NCBI GenBank assembly: GCA_950295325.1 | Contig: OX485807.1 | Coordinates: forward strand, 9,761,001 to 9,825,000 | DNA: 64,000 nt | From: Polytrichum commune | Lineage: Eukaryota; Streptophyta; Polytrichopsida; Polytrichales; Polytrichaceae | Direction of reading: 5' to 3' | In this document: piece by piece, positions 35,564 to 55,010 of the stretch | Layout: the number at the start of each line of letters is the position of its first letter | How positions within the stretch are numbered: position 1 is the first letter of the stretch | The notes under the pieces: model-generated | What the model saw: the letters and a program-made list of their open reading frames with translations, nothing else | What the model was told of the DNA's origin: nothing | Databases searched by the model: none | Program-made: the position numbers and the translations under genes

Positions 35564-37017
35564 AAGCAAGAAAGTCATCTTCCAAAATAAATAAATAAAT
35601 AAAACCCGTCAACTTAAAACCATGTTGGCAGTGACAAATTGTAACAGGCGAGTCGTCAATCAGTATTTTAATTCACAGTAAAGTTCAAAATTTCTGGCCA
35701 ATACTGAGTACCATAATCTGAGCGTCGGCTAATCGCATTGGTGCAATGCAATCGCAAGTTGGAAGAAGGCGGTTAGAATCTCTCCTCTAAGCTTAATCCC
35801 GAATATCCTATGTGACCATAATATGATGATGAGTAGTTCGCTCTGACCCCTTTGACATTAGTTTGGATGTTTTCTTGATTGTTTCAACTATTTCTCTTGT
35901 TCATGTTCAAGTCTGCTATGTTCTGTCACGTGGTTTGGGCATCGGGTCATTGGCATTACGAACGGACACTTTATTCACGCCGGCCCCTTCAAAGGGACCG
36001 GAGTTTCTATCTATCTTCTGTCACGTGGATAATTTTGATTCAACAAAAGTTGCTTATTTTTGGATCAATTCAAATATGGGAGTGTGCTCTCAAATGGTTT
36101 ATAGTGGAACTAGTCCATGAACCAAAACTTGACATTTGTCACCTCCGCAATTTAGGGGCAAGATATCCTAAACATGTTTTTTTGTTGATCCCTATGTACA
36201 AACGATTCCCGGTTGATTTAAGATTTTGCATGACACTCAAATGCAACATATATAGAACATCTACGATTGGAATTTTTGGTTGGGCATGTGTTGCTGGGTG
36301 TATATCCATATGGAAGGTGCGCAATTGTGGCGATGCTGCCTCAAATTGCAAAGCTTCCCCAAAAAAATCACAAAATAATGGATTCAAGATTTGTGAGTTG
36401 ATTTGAGTAGGTGTACTACCCCCTCTTTTGAACGAGGGTAACATTTTGTCATTTGGAGATCATTCGAGTGGAGGTTCGATCCAAAAAACCAACCCTAATA
36501 TAATTTCTGAATCGTTGCCCCTCAAGACCACTGTTGGACATTCCTATTACAATCTACATAACATAACTTCACACACTTAAAATTTGGATTGTGAGTAGTC
36601 ACCCTTAACCTACAAACACCTATACAATTCGACTTGTCATAAAAAGCTTCAGATCTTCAGCTACGATCGCTGAAATTGAGGTCACATTTTTCTGGGCAGA
36701 TTTGAGGGAAATTGGGCGTGGGAAGTTAGGGGTTAAGCATAATCTCATGGGTGACAAAACCCCCCAAAATTCTTTCTGACAGAAGAGCAGTGCTTTCCGG
36801 TAACAAATCATGTGATTGCAGTTCATGTAAGGGCTTGTATCACTTTTGCAGATGCAATTCAAAATTTCACAACAGGCACATGGTTAGAGAGCAGGAACCA
36901 GGGCAGGGAAGCCTGGCCATTGTTCCCATGCAAGTGGCCCCTCCAGTCCTCTCTGGCCTCCAATGTTTTTGGATTTCCCAAAATGGCATCAAGGACCACA
37001 GGATACTACACCGATTA
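35564..37017. other. Unassigned region
   Basis: The longest open frame is 175 codons on the plus strand (35879-36406), starting at a non-AUG codon or within AT-rich sequence. It has Trp- and Cys-rich hydrophobic stretches but no motif I recognise. Two overlapping frames of about 100 codons are also open, so openness alone is weak evidence. I do not call a gene here. Confidence 0.35.
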
Positions 37018-37220
37018 TCCCAATTAGTGTGTGTTATGCTATTCGGGGTTACGCAGTGCAATAACGTCTTACTCAGGAGTTCAATTTGTACGCATAAAAG
37101 TTTAATGGGTTGTTCAGACATTATAAAACATAAATGACCATACTTCGTAAATAATACATAGTTCTTATTATATAATTATAGCACTCTGTGGCTTTGAATA
37201 GTAACATGCACCAATTGGGA
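37018..37220. mobile_element. 203-bp MITE with TCCCAATTAGTG ends, copy 1
   Basis: Left end TCCCAATTAGTGTGTGTTAT; right end, reverse-complemented, TCCCAATTGGTGCATGTTAC, with similarity continuing about 40 bp through GTTACGCAGTGC. Left flank TA, right flank TG. Same family and size as 55440-55641. Confidence 0.8.
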
Positions 37221-37651
37221 TGGTTAGCGTATTGCCTACCTTACTAAAGTATGTGAGTCTTATGTGGTCAGTCTTGTTAATTGGGCACCTATACGTTACT
37301 TGAGTTGTATGTGGGAAGGCTTGTGATCAAGAATGAACATTTGAAGTGACATGTGATATAATGAGATTGGATTATGTGGCCAACATATAGGCATCATTAC
37401 AGGTTTGATGGTTAAGATTGTAAAAGGGTCTCATTGATAATTTTTGAGAATATATCAACTAGGAGGGTCCATGTGGGTTTTCTTAAGAGAAAGATAACTC
37501 TTTGCTTTTCACTCTAAAGATTGAGTTATGTAAAGTAACTTAGATATATGATGTAGCTGCCATGATACTTTACCCCCATTCTGATTACCGAAATCCACTT
37601 CAACTATTTCTTTTATAGAAGAAGAAGAACAACAAAAAGAACAAAAAATAC
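37221..37651. other. Non-coding stretch
   Basis: No gene or paired ends seen. The segment 37300-37400 (AATGAGATTGGATTATGTG) resembles 431-460 in the window, so it is probably repeat-derived. Confidence 0.4.
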
Positions 37652-37653
37652 TA

Positions 37654-38330
37654 CACTTAACATATCATTTAGTGTGCCAAGTTAATTAGAGTGGTCTTTG
37701 TGATTTGTCATGTAGCAACAAATGTCATATGACACCCACCAAATGATTACAAGACAATTAGTGTGGGTTGATGATGAATTGTGTGCACTGCACTAAATCA
37801 GATGTTTAGGACCACTTCACACACAAGACTGAGAGCCCGTGACCGGTCCACTTCAAGCACTCTCATCGGTGGAAAAAGCAGAGCCGGTCCAAGTTCACTT
37901 CACACTACGGTTGAGGGACCGACGGAGTAGTTGAATGCAAGATGGATGGTAGCGTCTACATGGATTCCTACATGGCATCGAATGGATCATGTTTCATGGT
38001 CACTTGGATTATTTTCAAAAACCACCTCTTGGACGTAGTAGGCCTAACACAAAACCCATTGGGAGACCATGGCACTCCGAACGCTCACAATCCTTGCTTT
38101 ATTCTATGTCATCACGTGTGAGGGCCCGCATGAATACAAATTCATTGAAATAGCATTTGGGTGAGGGCCCGGTCACACATGACTTCACCCTACACTTGAG
38201 GATCCGTGACCACACTACTACATGAGTTTGGAGGTGTGGTTGGGACGGCCTTTGGACACTTTCTTTTGGGCTCTCACAACTCCTTCATGGTCACGGCTCT
38301 TGGCTTGTGTGTGAAGTGGCCCTTCGTGTC
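37654..38330. mobile_element. TA-flanked MITE split by a Tourist-like insertion
   Basis: The body 37654-37808 is homologous, inverted, to 46588-46771: shared TCATGTAGCA, TGTCATATGACACCC and TTAGTGTGGGTTGATGA. The left end is CACTTAACATATCATTTAGTG after TA. The right end GATGTTTA is interrupted at 37809 by the Tourist-like MITE and appears to resume after 38322 as TTCGTGT (expected TTAGTGTA). Confidence 0.7.
37809..38322 (+). mobile_element. Tourist-like MITE (514 bp), reference copy
   Basis: Ends GGACCACTTCACACACAAGA and, reverse-complemented from the right, GGGCCACTTCACACACAAGC, with the inverted match continuing to GAGAGCCCGTGACC. Flanks TTA (37806-37808) and TTC suggest a TTA target with one change. 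Matches the copies at 12916, 29308 and 61464. It has no transposase and is nested in the element at 37654. Confidence 0.85.
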
Positions 38331-40316
38331 GTCAGAAAAAAGAAAAGAAAAAGAGAAACAGTCGTCCTGTGCACCTGCGGGTTCTGGAACAGATGGCCAC
38401 TCAAAGGGGACGTGGCGTTCGTACATTGGCCAAGACCCTTTTCGATCTCGCCTGGAAAAACATCATGTGGGCTCTCTGACCAGCTTCTCAGGGCACGAGG
38501 CAAGGGGTTCCGAAACTGAAAAGTAACTTTGGGAACAGTGGCAGGCCCTGTGGATATATGGCATCCCATGGGACTCTGACATGTAACTTATATGGGTGGT
38601 AAATGGAATTTGCAACTAATACAGTAGCTCCCCTAATAGCTCAGCTCAACCCCACTCCACTCAACAAGAACGGGATTCCAAATTTGGAGGCTGGCTGCGC
38701 ATGCACTTATAAGTTATTCTGTAAATAAAACCTGTTGACATTAAATTTATAGTGAACAATGAGAAACCGTCACAAATTGCCATCCACTTTGACTCATAAA
38801 CTACGTTTTCCTGCAGCCTTTCTAGCTAGCTTCCAAGCAGCTTGCTTATATATATATATATATATATACTCTACTGTATGTATGTATGTATATATATATG
38901 AATCCCCGGCCCTCAAGTCTGCACATTCTTCAACACATTCTCCTTTCCTGCGAGGCGCTGTATGTGCAATGAATGGGACAAAGTATGCGGCTGCTTTGAC
39001 CTGTGCTTTTGAGAGCCAGAATCGATCACCACATGCACCAGCCTTGTGTTAAGTTTAAGTTAATGAATGAGTATAATAGCGCGGTCGGCGGCATAACTTA
39101 CTCCATCAATGCAGTACTACTGCAGGCACTTGAAAAAGTCCACGCGAGAGGAGAGGGGCCGGGCTTGCCTGCCATTGATTTTCACACATTCGCAGATAGA
39201 AAATCAAATCCTGGGTTTGCACGCTTTGACAGTTAATCATCTTGGTAGCTGGCACTATATAGAACACCGTTTGCAGTATGTAACTCAGTGCCACTTACTA
39301 CTTGGGATCGATCAGGCAATGGTATCAATTCTTGCTGTAGATTTGGTATTCTACCAACAAAAGGTCATATAGGTTGCTTGAACATTTATAAAACATGAAC
39401 GATTTCACTTGGTAAAAAAGTTGTCTTCCACATAAAAAAAATTTATAGCATACCGCAACTTCGAATCGTAAGTGACACTACATACCATAAAGAGTGCGGT
39501 AGAAAACAATGAACGAGGAGAAACTACTGTGGCCCACAGTACTAGGACTATGTATAGTCGAAGCACAAGTTTCTGGTGAGGACCCATTGGGAACTTTATA
39601 GAGTGCCATAATTTTGGTCGAGCTTTGGACTAAATTTCCATAAGGTCGAAATCAATAATGTCATGACACATGTCTTTGTTTCTTTTATACTAAACTAAGG
39701 AGGAATGAGTGGTTATGACAGAATCTAGACATTGGTGTTATGCTCGGGCCAACTTTTGGCTTCAAAAATTCACAATATTTTTGAATTAAGGAATAAAATT
39801 ACCGGAAAAATTTACAGTCCTCCTTAATTATTTCTATCTTCGTACACAGGATAAATTTGCACCGCCTTGTACTTCTCCAGATCTGGCGCAGAATCGGTTA
39901 TGGGTGCCTCTACTCTAGTGTAGTTTGCCATACCTATTCTCTCACCTGTGTGATTTGAATTATGTCATGGTTTGTTGCCATTGACACCGACTATTGGGTC
40001 ACGAGTTGTATGCCCATCGCACTATGGCCAAAGTGACATGTCCCATTAGAAAAACCAAAAAAAACACACTGATTGGAGGGACGTCACACAACAGGTCGAT
40101 TTCAAGCTTTGCATTATGAGATCAAGAATCCGAGATGCCAAGTGAAGCGCATTAGAAAATGACATGCCTTAAGGAAGGTAACGTAAGAATTGCAAGAGGT
40201 GTGAAAACCAATCCAGTACACTATTTCGTCTAGTTAGTGCAGGTTAGCATATGGAGTTTACGTATTGCTGTAACATTTTACTGAGAGTACCATTTTTTAT
40301 CCAAATAACATAAGCA
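38331..40316. other. Non-coding stretch with TA and ATGT microsatellites
   Basis: Simple repeats at about 38848-38900 ((TA)n then (TGTA)n). Several overlapping ORFs of 60-106 codons near 38206-39372 share no motif and run through the microsatellite. No supported gene. Confidence 0.45.
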
Positions 40317-40658
40317 CACTAAATATGATATTTAGTGCCATATGGTATTTAATGCCACTATAGTAACTTCTTGTGAACAAATATTGTCATGGATGTTGGA
40401 TGTGTTCATCCATTGACCAAAATCCTACCTTCTCTTGTCAACAACTTGTGATGAAATGTTGTCATGGATGACTAAAATTTGGATGAAAAATCACTTGGTA
40501 AGTGACAGTAATTGCCACACTGTTAAACCTTTAATCTCCTACAAGGCATGACAAATCGTGTAGGATTAATACTTAGTGTTGGTGACACCATACTGCCGTT
40601 TACAATTAGTATTGAGCAAGACAATTAGAATTGGTGACACTAAATATCATATTTAGTG
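40317..40658. mobile_element. 342-bp MITE with palindromic terminal repeats
   Basis: Each end is a 21-bp palindrome: arms CACTAAATAT and ATATTTAGTG around one base, at 40317-40337 and 40638-40658. The ends are therefore both inverted and direct copies of each other. TA follows the right end (40659-40660); the left flank reads CA. The interior is non-coding and mentions the same words (GACACTAAATA, TTAGTGTTGGTGACAC). Same end type as 28029, 31654, 37654 and 46588. Confidence 0.8.
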
Positions 40659-40660
40659 TA

Positions 40661-41661
40661 GTAGGTATGCACACCGAAGAATATGATGTAAGTTAGTTGG
40701 TGAAAAATGATGATGTCGGTACAAAATTATAACAACACGTAACTCCAAATGGTAGCCCACACTAATTAAACAAAATAGTGTAGACGTTAACTCATTAATC
40801 TCAACAGGTTTCCACTCGTTGTCAATTGTTTGGTGTCAACTACAGCAGGTGTTTCATGGACAAGTGGAAATGCGCCATGCAATTGTAATAGTCACACCAC
40901 ATCATAGTTTTTAAAGTTTGCAAAGGTGCTCCAATTCACTCTAAACTTTTCCTCACTTGTGTAATAACTCTGAAGCAACCCGTAGGCCGAAAGGCTGCCA
41001 AATAATGCAAACAAGCTATTCTCAAATTCCTAACATGGGCATCTTGCTTATTATAGAAGGACCAGCAATACAATGTGATTGAAAACACAACAACAGCCAT
41101 AGGGTGCACAAAAATGATCAAGTATTGAAGGTTTTTGGGAAAACTCCAATCATTTGCAAAAGAAACTGTACATATGATGCTTTAGGAAATTGACAACAAA
41201 CAAAGTTTGCCTCATTTCCACTACAATACTAGCCAAAAATTGATGCCATGCTGTCACATCAGCTGTTGAACTGATGAAACGGTTTCCACATCAGACCAAA
41301 CACTCTGCACCAGTTGTTCCAAAAATCATGCCCTTCTTCAGCCTGCAAACAAAGCAACAATTTGCAATCAACGACAAGTTTACCTGGGACAGTATAATTA
41401 AAGGTCCTCGTTAATCAAACGACTGACTGCAAGGTGAAGCAATCCAAAGCGTTCGCAACGTAATGAATGCATACACATCAGCACCACCGATTCATCTCAA
41501 CACCAGTAAATGCACAAACCATGAAACCAATTACGAGCACTGCATGCACCAAGGCTCACAATTCATCAAAAAGCAATCAAGCAAGAAAAACTCAAAGCAG
41601 ACGAGTGATCCACTTCGACGTACGTGTGCAATCTCCTTGTTATACGGAGAAGTACGTTAAC
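40661..41661. other. Intergenic stretch downstream of the dehydrin-like gene
   Basis: No gene seen. It would contain the 3' UTR of the minus-strand gene ending at 41662; no clear poly(A) signal was found close by. Confidence 0.4.
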
Positions 41662-42590
41662 TTATGTGTGGCCCGTCAGTTTTGCCTTGGCTTTCGAAAT
41701 CAATCCTCCTCCAGTCCCGGTCGTTCCCGTGTTCACTCCCCCCATCCCATATTCATTGTCTACAACCCCATACCGAGCGCCCTGGCCAGTGGCTCCCAAA
41801 CCAGCATCACCACCATACCCAGTCTCAGTACCATACGAATTGACCCCATCACCGGTTCCGGTTCCGGTTCCCAGCGTGGTTCCATATCCGGTTCCGGTTC
41901 CATACCCAGTCCGGTGCCCAGGGACGCCAGTAACATCGTCCTCCACTCGTCCCACTACTCCTTGATTGCCAGTTCCATACCCAGTGCCGGTGGTGTTGTA
42001 CCCAGTGCCGGTGCCATGGCCAGGAACACCAGTCACCGCATCCTCAACTTTACCGATGACACCTTGATGGCCAGTGCCATAGCCGGTGCCTCCCGTAGAT
42101 GTCAAGCCATCTCCAGTGCCATAGCCAGTTCCGCTCGTATTGTTGTAGGGCGGATTCATGCCAGTTGTGGCAGAGCCCGAATGAATGCCAGTGCCTGCAC
42201 CAACTCCGTACAAATCATATGCATCTGCGCCACACCAGAACTCAAAATTTAACAACAGGATGGTTGCATTCTCATAACATCATCAGCAGTTGAAAAATGG
42301 TGATGATTCCTCTTCCACCTAATTCAATACGTGTATGTTCATCATCAGCACGCAACCTACGTATTCTCCACATAAGAATTGTTGGCAAAGCATTTCTCAG
42401 TGGGTCAAGTCCTTAATTGTGACTACAAAAAATTCAATCCAGTTGCAAGTTCTTTTGGTACTAATGGCAAAATTAATTTATTACCTGTTCCATAACCATT
42501 TCCTGCTGTGTGACGGTGACCTCCAACGCCAAGAGCTCCCTTCACCTTGTCACCAAGGGACCTCTTCTCAACATAGCCTGTCCCGTCCAT
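41662..42590 (-). CDS. Dehydrin-like glycine-rich hydrophilic protein, two exons, 222 aa
   Basis: Likely a stress-protection (LEA/dehydrin-type) protein of the cytosol or nucleus. Exon 1 is 42485-42590 and exon 2 is 41662-42224, joined by a 260-bp GT-AG intron that splits a codon (G|AT, Asp36). The start is the ATG at 42588-42590; upstream in-frame sequence has only non-AUG codons. No signal peptide. Residues 1-29 are basic (KRSLGDKVKGALGVGGHRH). Two repeats at about 82-105 and 116-139 read GYGTG-QG, then GVIGKVEDAVTGVPGH or GVVGRVEDDVTGVPGH, resembling Gly-rich dehydrin linkers plus K-segments with acids in place of lysines. VDNEYGMGG (190-198) resembles a Y-segment, and the C-terminus GGGLISKAKAKLTGHT a degenerate K-segment. 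No serine tract. Family assignment is by pattern only. The opposite strand is also open, a side effect of Gly-codon repeats. Confidence 0.7.
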
Positions 42591-42781
42591 ACTGGAGACT
42601 CTTGAAACCTGCTTGATTTTGAGAGTGTGTGAAAATAAGAATGGAAGGGCAATGTATGGTGTTATGGCAGTGACGAGGGTACGCTGAAGAAACTGTTGCT
42701 GCAAGAGATTGCGATTCTGCAATGTATGAAGGTGGTGATCAGTGTCTGTGATTTTAGTCGATGAGGTTTGAACGTGAGAAG

Positions 42782-42788
42782 TTATATA
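42782..42788 (-). promoter_or_regulatory. Probable TATA box of the dehydrin-like gene
   Basis: TATATAA on the minus strand, about 190 bp upstream of the ATG, which would give a 5' UTR of roughly 160 nt. No ATG was found between it and the start. Confidence 0.6.
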
Positions 42789-42816
42789 CTAGATCTTGAT
42801 CGCTAGGTGTCCAGGA

Positions 42817-42839
42817 GTTCCTGAAGTTGTGGGAACTTC
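42817..42839 (-). promoter_or_regulatory. Possible heat-shock-element-like site
   Basis: The plus strand shows TTC-CT-GAA (818-825) followed by GAA-C-TTC (833-839). These are inverted GAA/TTC blocks as in heat-shock elements but with irregular spacing. It lies about 30-50 bp upstream of the TATA box. Suggestive only. Confidence 0.35.
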
Positions 42840-45800
42840 ACAGCCATGTGTCTGTATCCCCAAAACAGAGGAAGTGATCAACGGGCTGGAGATCAAATGA
42901 GGAGCTGCCACTGGGAGATCTTGTGGGCGCTGACACGCACACATGAAGGATCTAGCAAGTGATGCGCAAAGATCATTTATCAAGTGACACTATACTATCT
43001 TGAACTGGGTGTGTTCTGTGTGTTGGAGTCCTGTGTTTCTGCCGTCTGTAATTTCTCTCAAGCTTACTGTTCTTGACTCATACTTTTAAGGACTTATTTA
43101 GGAGAAGAAAGGGTACTTTTACTGTATAGTATTCAGGCAATTTAACATGTTTGCTGAGAGGAGGATGATGGTGTTGCACTTGTAAGAGAGTTTTTGTTGC
43201 ATTTTCATCCTACATCTTAGACTTGTTGCATACCCGGTGTACACACAAAGGAGCAGTCTCCTTGTCTAGTGGATGAATCGTGCCTCTTGGGTTTAGTTGG
43301 ATTTGATGTAATGATACTACCAGAACATATTATTCAGCCACGTGGATCGCTTCCATGACCCTAGAATATGTCAATTTTATTTTGTGGACCTTGAACAAAG
43401 TAAGAATACCTACTTATTATTCAGGTTGACATTTGGAAATTTGGGTAGAGTTATACTTGTGGCACTATTCACAGGAAACATTGTTCATCCCAATATTATT
43501 CATCAAACATACTATTCATAACAACACTATCATTGAAAACATTATTCACAATATTTCATATTATTCAAAACGGGATCATTTTCTTCCTATTTTTTAAGTT
43601 TCTTTCCGTGAAAGTAAGATAGTGGAAGCCCATGTTAAATGATAAATGTAGAATGAAACATAACCATGCATCTGAATAATGTTATGACAGTTGTGGCAGT
43701 AATGAAATCTGGATAATGAAGAGCCTTACTTCTTGTGCCTGAAGATTGTAGATAGTTGTGGAAAATGGCGCTTGAAATCTTTTCTTGCAGTCCTTTCCGA
43801 GTTTGTGTTTTCAGGCCCAGCCACTGGCTACAGAAGTGTTTTGGGAGTTGACTCCTGGGTCAAAAAAGTTGCGTATGTCTGGGTGGGGGAGAATTCTTTG
43901 GGCTCGAAGTAAAGAAGGGACCAAAGATACGCTTTTCGACAGGACCAAGTGTCAGTTCTGCCATGTGTTGCATGCACAAGCCGCTCCAATGTGGCCACAT
44001 GGCCATGGCTGAGTTGGAAGCTTAGTAGGACTGGATAAAACATTGCAGAAGAGAATTGTTATCTGAACGATTCAAGTATTGCTAAGTTCCTAGATTAACA
44101 GGAGACAACCCGTAGTCGGTCCCTTTCCTTAATCGGACACCTAATTTGAGTGGCATGTGATTAGGTGTGGCTTCAAGAACGGATACCAAAGAGATACATT
44201 TTCGAAAGAGATCACACTATGTGCTCAACATGATGAAAGCTATTCTAGGTTAAATAGTTCATGATAATTGGGCGGGATCTATATGACAATTCAATGAGCA
44301 TGAGAATCTTCACTTTGATATTCAATTAGATATTCATGTGAGCTCCAAAAATTATGAAGAAAGTGGCTACGAACTAAATTTTGGATATGGTAACATCATC
44401 AAACATGCAAGATTTGATACTCCCAACATCATACTATGAGGTGCTATGCATCACATGCCACTCAACCACAATTATTGAGATCATTGTAGATGGGTTGATA
44501 GGACAGGTGACACTCAGTGCAACACAAATTTCACTCATTAAAATGGCACAACAAATCAGATGTTTGGCATAGTGAACTAAATAGCTAATGAACTCAAATA
44601 GGTAATAGCACTCAGCTGGAACAAGAGTATCTCTCAGAACTGACATCAAGCAAATCTGTAAAAAGGCCCCACTGACATTCTGCACATATCACGTCACCAC
44701 TTCAAATGCCATAACATAATTTCCGTGTGGAAATATGTGCGGTACCAATAATACAAAAACATCAAAAAAATTACTTAAAATATGTCACCTAGATACTAAG
44801 AAACTAGGGTAAAAGGTAGGGATAGAAAAGACACATGTTAAGTTTTCAGGGAGAGCTGTTACCTACACTGGCAAGAGTACGATTGCAAAATGACTGTCAT
44901 ACACATGTATAGAAAAAGTAGCATCTTCTTAAAAACACCATATGATAGTTTCAAGGATATTTATGTTCAATCTCTGTGTGGTAACAGGTTCACCGGAATT
45001 CAACCAAACATATGCAAATAACAGAAGAAACTAGAGTTACTTTTCCCAGGAACATATGCCAAGTTAAGGACAAGTTGCACACACTAAGAAAGGAGCACAC
45101 GGATGTGCCTAGAGCAAGACTCACGAGTATTATGAGAGTACACTTAGACCACAACATGTTAAAATTGAGAAACGAAGAGACATGCCTTCAATTTACAACA
45201 CTAAAATTCATGAATAATTCTAGTAGAATAGAAGAAGAGGCACCTGAATTGCACGGTGGCCTTTGCACACTCATGCCTCAAAACTACTTTGTAATAAATT
45301 GCAATGGTTGTAGCAAGTGAAGAACACATTGTTTCCACTGCCACTATGGCTTAAACATATGTGCACGTCAAGGAAGAGAAAGATTACATTTATTCTTCGC
45401 AAAATATACATCACATGTGCTACACAAAATGGGGTGATTACAGAAAGCAGATCTGGTATGGAACTTGCAAGGGTTGAGGAGTAGATGCTCAAGCCTTTTT
45501 CCCTATGAGGACTCACTGGCACAAACCTGTAACTGCATGTACAATTTCAAACTGAAGCCTCTCAAGATGACATGATGGCTATGAGACCTGATTAGAGACA
45601 GACCCAAAAATTAACAGGGTTCGTAACTTGCAATCTCTCAGAATTAAAACCACACCTAGTAATTTTTTTTCTTATTTCAGAGAAAACAAAAGACTGTCAA
45701 ACCCCCCAATCACATCTGACCTGTCTGATAGTAGAAACAGTAAGCCAATCCAACAAAATAAATACCAATCTCCTGCAACAGTGAAGTTGTTGCCTTTCAG

Positions 45801-45972
45801 GGCCTTTGTATCGGCCTCACCAGTTCACAGAACCCCATCAATTATGCACATAAGACACCTCACCCTCTTCTTAGGGGAAACTAATTTTCATTGTGGTCAA
45901 AACAGGTGAGCAAGGCGGGTAAAAGGGTTAGAAGGAAAAAGAAAAGGAGGGAAGCAACCATGATGGCCTGAA
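42840..45972. other. Intergenic region between the dehydrin-like gene and BSK
   Basis: No other gene seen. It holds the dehydrin-like promoter on the left and the BSK 3' UTR on the right; a minus-strand AATAAA (TTTATT at 45388-45393) could be the BSK poly(A) signal, giving a 3' UTR near 600 nt. The palindromic-MITE arm end GATTCATAACATT-type sequence sits at 43669-43688. Confidence 0.45.
43338..43345 (-). promoter_or_regulatory. G-box / ABRE-like palindrome CCACGTGG
   Basis: CCACGTGG contains the CACGTG G-box and the ACGTG core recognised by bZIP (ABA-response) and bHLH factors. It is about 550 bp upstream of the TATA box of the dehydrin-like gene. One site alone is weak evidence of ABA control. 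Confidence 0.4.
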
Positions 45973-53854
<7,882 letters not shown>

Positions 53855-54198
53855 CCCTCTGCCCCTCTAAGGCGCAGCCCGCGCCAGCTCGGCCTTCTGT
53901 TTCTCCCTCCCTCTTCCTACCCTTGCCTCTCTCCAGCTCTGCTAACTGCCCCCCCACGCGCTCAATCTGCCATGCTCGCCACCAATCCAGCTTCCTCACA
54001 ATTTCTCCGTTTGTCTCCGTTGCCAAACGGTTCCTCCCCGTCAAACTCCAATGGCAAATGAGAGCTCACTTCTAACCCTCCACAACCTCACTTCCGCGCC
54101 TCACAAGATCAATGTGAGGGTGACCTCGATCGAGCTCTTCCCCTCAATAGCTTACTTCCCTTCCACCATGGATCCCTCCCTCCACCTACCTGTCTCTC

Positions 54199-54247
<49 letters not shown>

Positions 54248-55010
54248 TTCTCTCTATCTCCCTATCCACCTGCACTTGCTCCAGTCTTCAGCTCCAACAC
54301 TGTCGCACTTCTCCCGCAACGCGATCGCAAAAAAACAAAAAAAAAACAAAATCAGAGTCCCTTAAAGGCACCGGCCACCCGTCCCACCCCCGACCTCGCA
54401 ATAGAAACGCTCAATCTGCGCACACCCCACATGAGCTGATCGCGCAAAAACGCTTCCCGGTTCGGGCCAGCCGCACCAAAAACCCAACCCCCAAAACCAC
54501 CAACCAAACAAACAAACTGATCCCCCTAACACCCCCCTCCCCCTCCCCCTTCTGTTTCTGTTGCTTCCTGCGTCTGTGTCTCTGTGCGTCTCTGTGAGTC
54601 TCTGTGCGCCCTGTCACGCTTACTGCTGTTGGCGTAAGTCACCTGCACACAGAGCCAGACAGAGTGGCAGGTGCGAGGCTCCGAGGTGCGATGGAAATCA
54701 ATCTGGCGAGAACAACGTCTCCGACACAACCTGGCTTCCGACTCCACGCCCAGCAGTAGCAGTAGCAGCAGCAACAGCAGCAGCTGCGATTGCGCTGTTG
54801 TGTTCGACCTCGGCCGACGAGGCATCTGGATTGCCAAGCCTGGCGCAGCGTGGGCCGGGCCGGGCCGGGCCGGAATGGGCTCCCCAGCCCGGCCTGGCCT
54901 GGGCAGGGGTGCGGAAATGGATGGATGAATAGATAAATGGATGAATGGGTGGACGGGCCCGGGCTGACCCCACACGTGCTGGGCCCTGCCCGTCTGGGTC
55001 AAAAACCCGC
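53855..55010 (-). promoter_or_regulatory. GC-rich BSK upstream region with GA repeats
   Basis: Immediately 5' of the BSK start the sequence turns GC-rich and CpG-rich, unlike the AT-rich surroundings, as expected for a promoter/5' UTR. It contains a (GA)n tract on the sense strand (54192-54245), GGGCC tandem units (54850-54880) and CAG/CTG runs (54753-54785). Two tiny upstream ORFs start with ATG on the sense strand at 53973 (3 codons) and 54170 (5 codons); whether they are transcribed depends on an unknown start site. Many overlapping ORFs here are low-complexity shadows. No clear TATA box. Confidence 0.6.
54192..54245 (-). repeat. (GA)n tract upstream of BSK
   Basis: About 27 CT units on the plus strand, nearly uninterrupted. 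In plants, GA repeats near transcription starts are bound by BBR/BPC factors; a role here is inference. Confidence 0.9.

Noticed and set aside
35879-36406. 175-codon plus ORF
   Set aside because: No recognisable motif, doubtful start, and another overlapping frame is also open; insufficient to call a gene.
41467-42252. 261-codon plus-strand ORF, Ser/Pro-rich
   Set aside because: It is the antisense of the Gly-codon repeats of the dehydrin-like gene (GGN/ACN on one strand reads as Ser/Pro/Val on the other). The minus frame has splice sites, a TATA box and repeat-level protein conservation.
42591-42722. In-frame N-terminal extension of the dehydrin-like protein
   Set aside because: The extension begins at TTG, not ATG, and falls in the expected 5' UTR below the TATA box.
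54526-55002. 158-codon minus ORF with a Leu run, and overlapping plus ORFs at 54561-54932
   Set aside because: Openness comes from GC-rich CAG/CTG and GGGCC repeats upstream of BSK; composition is low-complexity and no motif is present.
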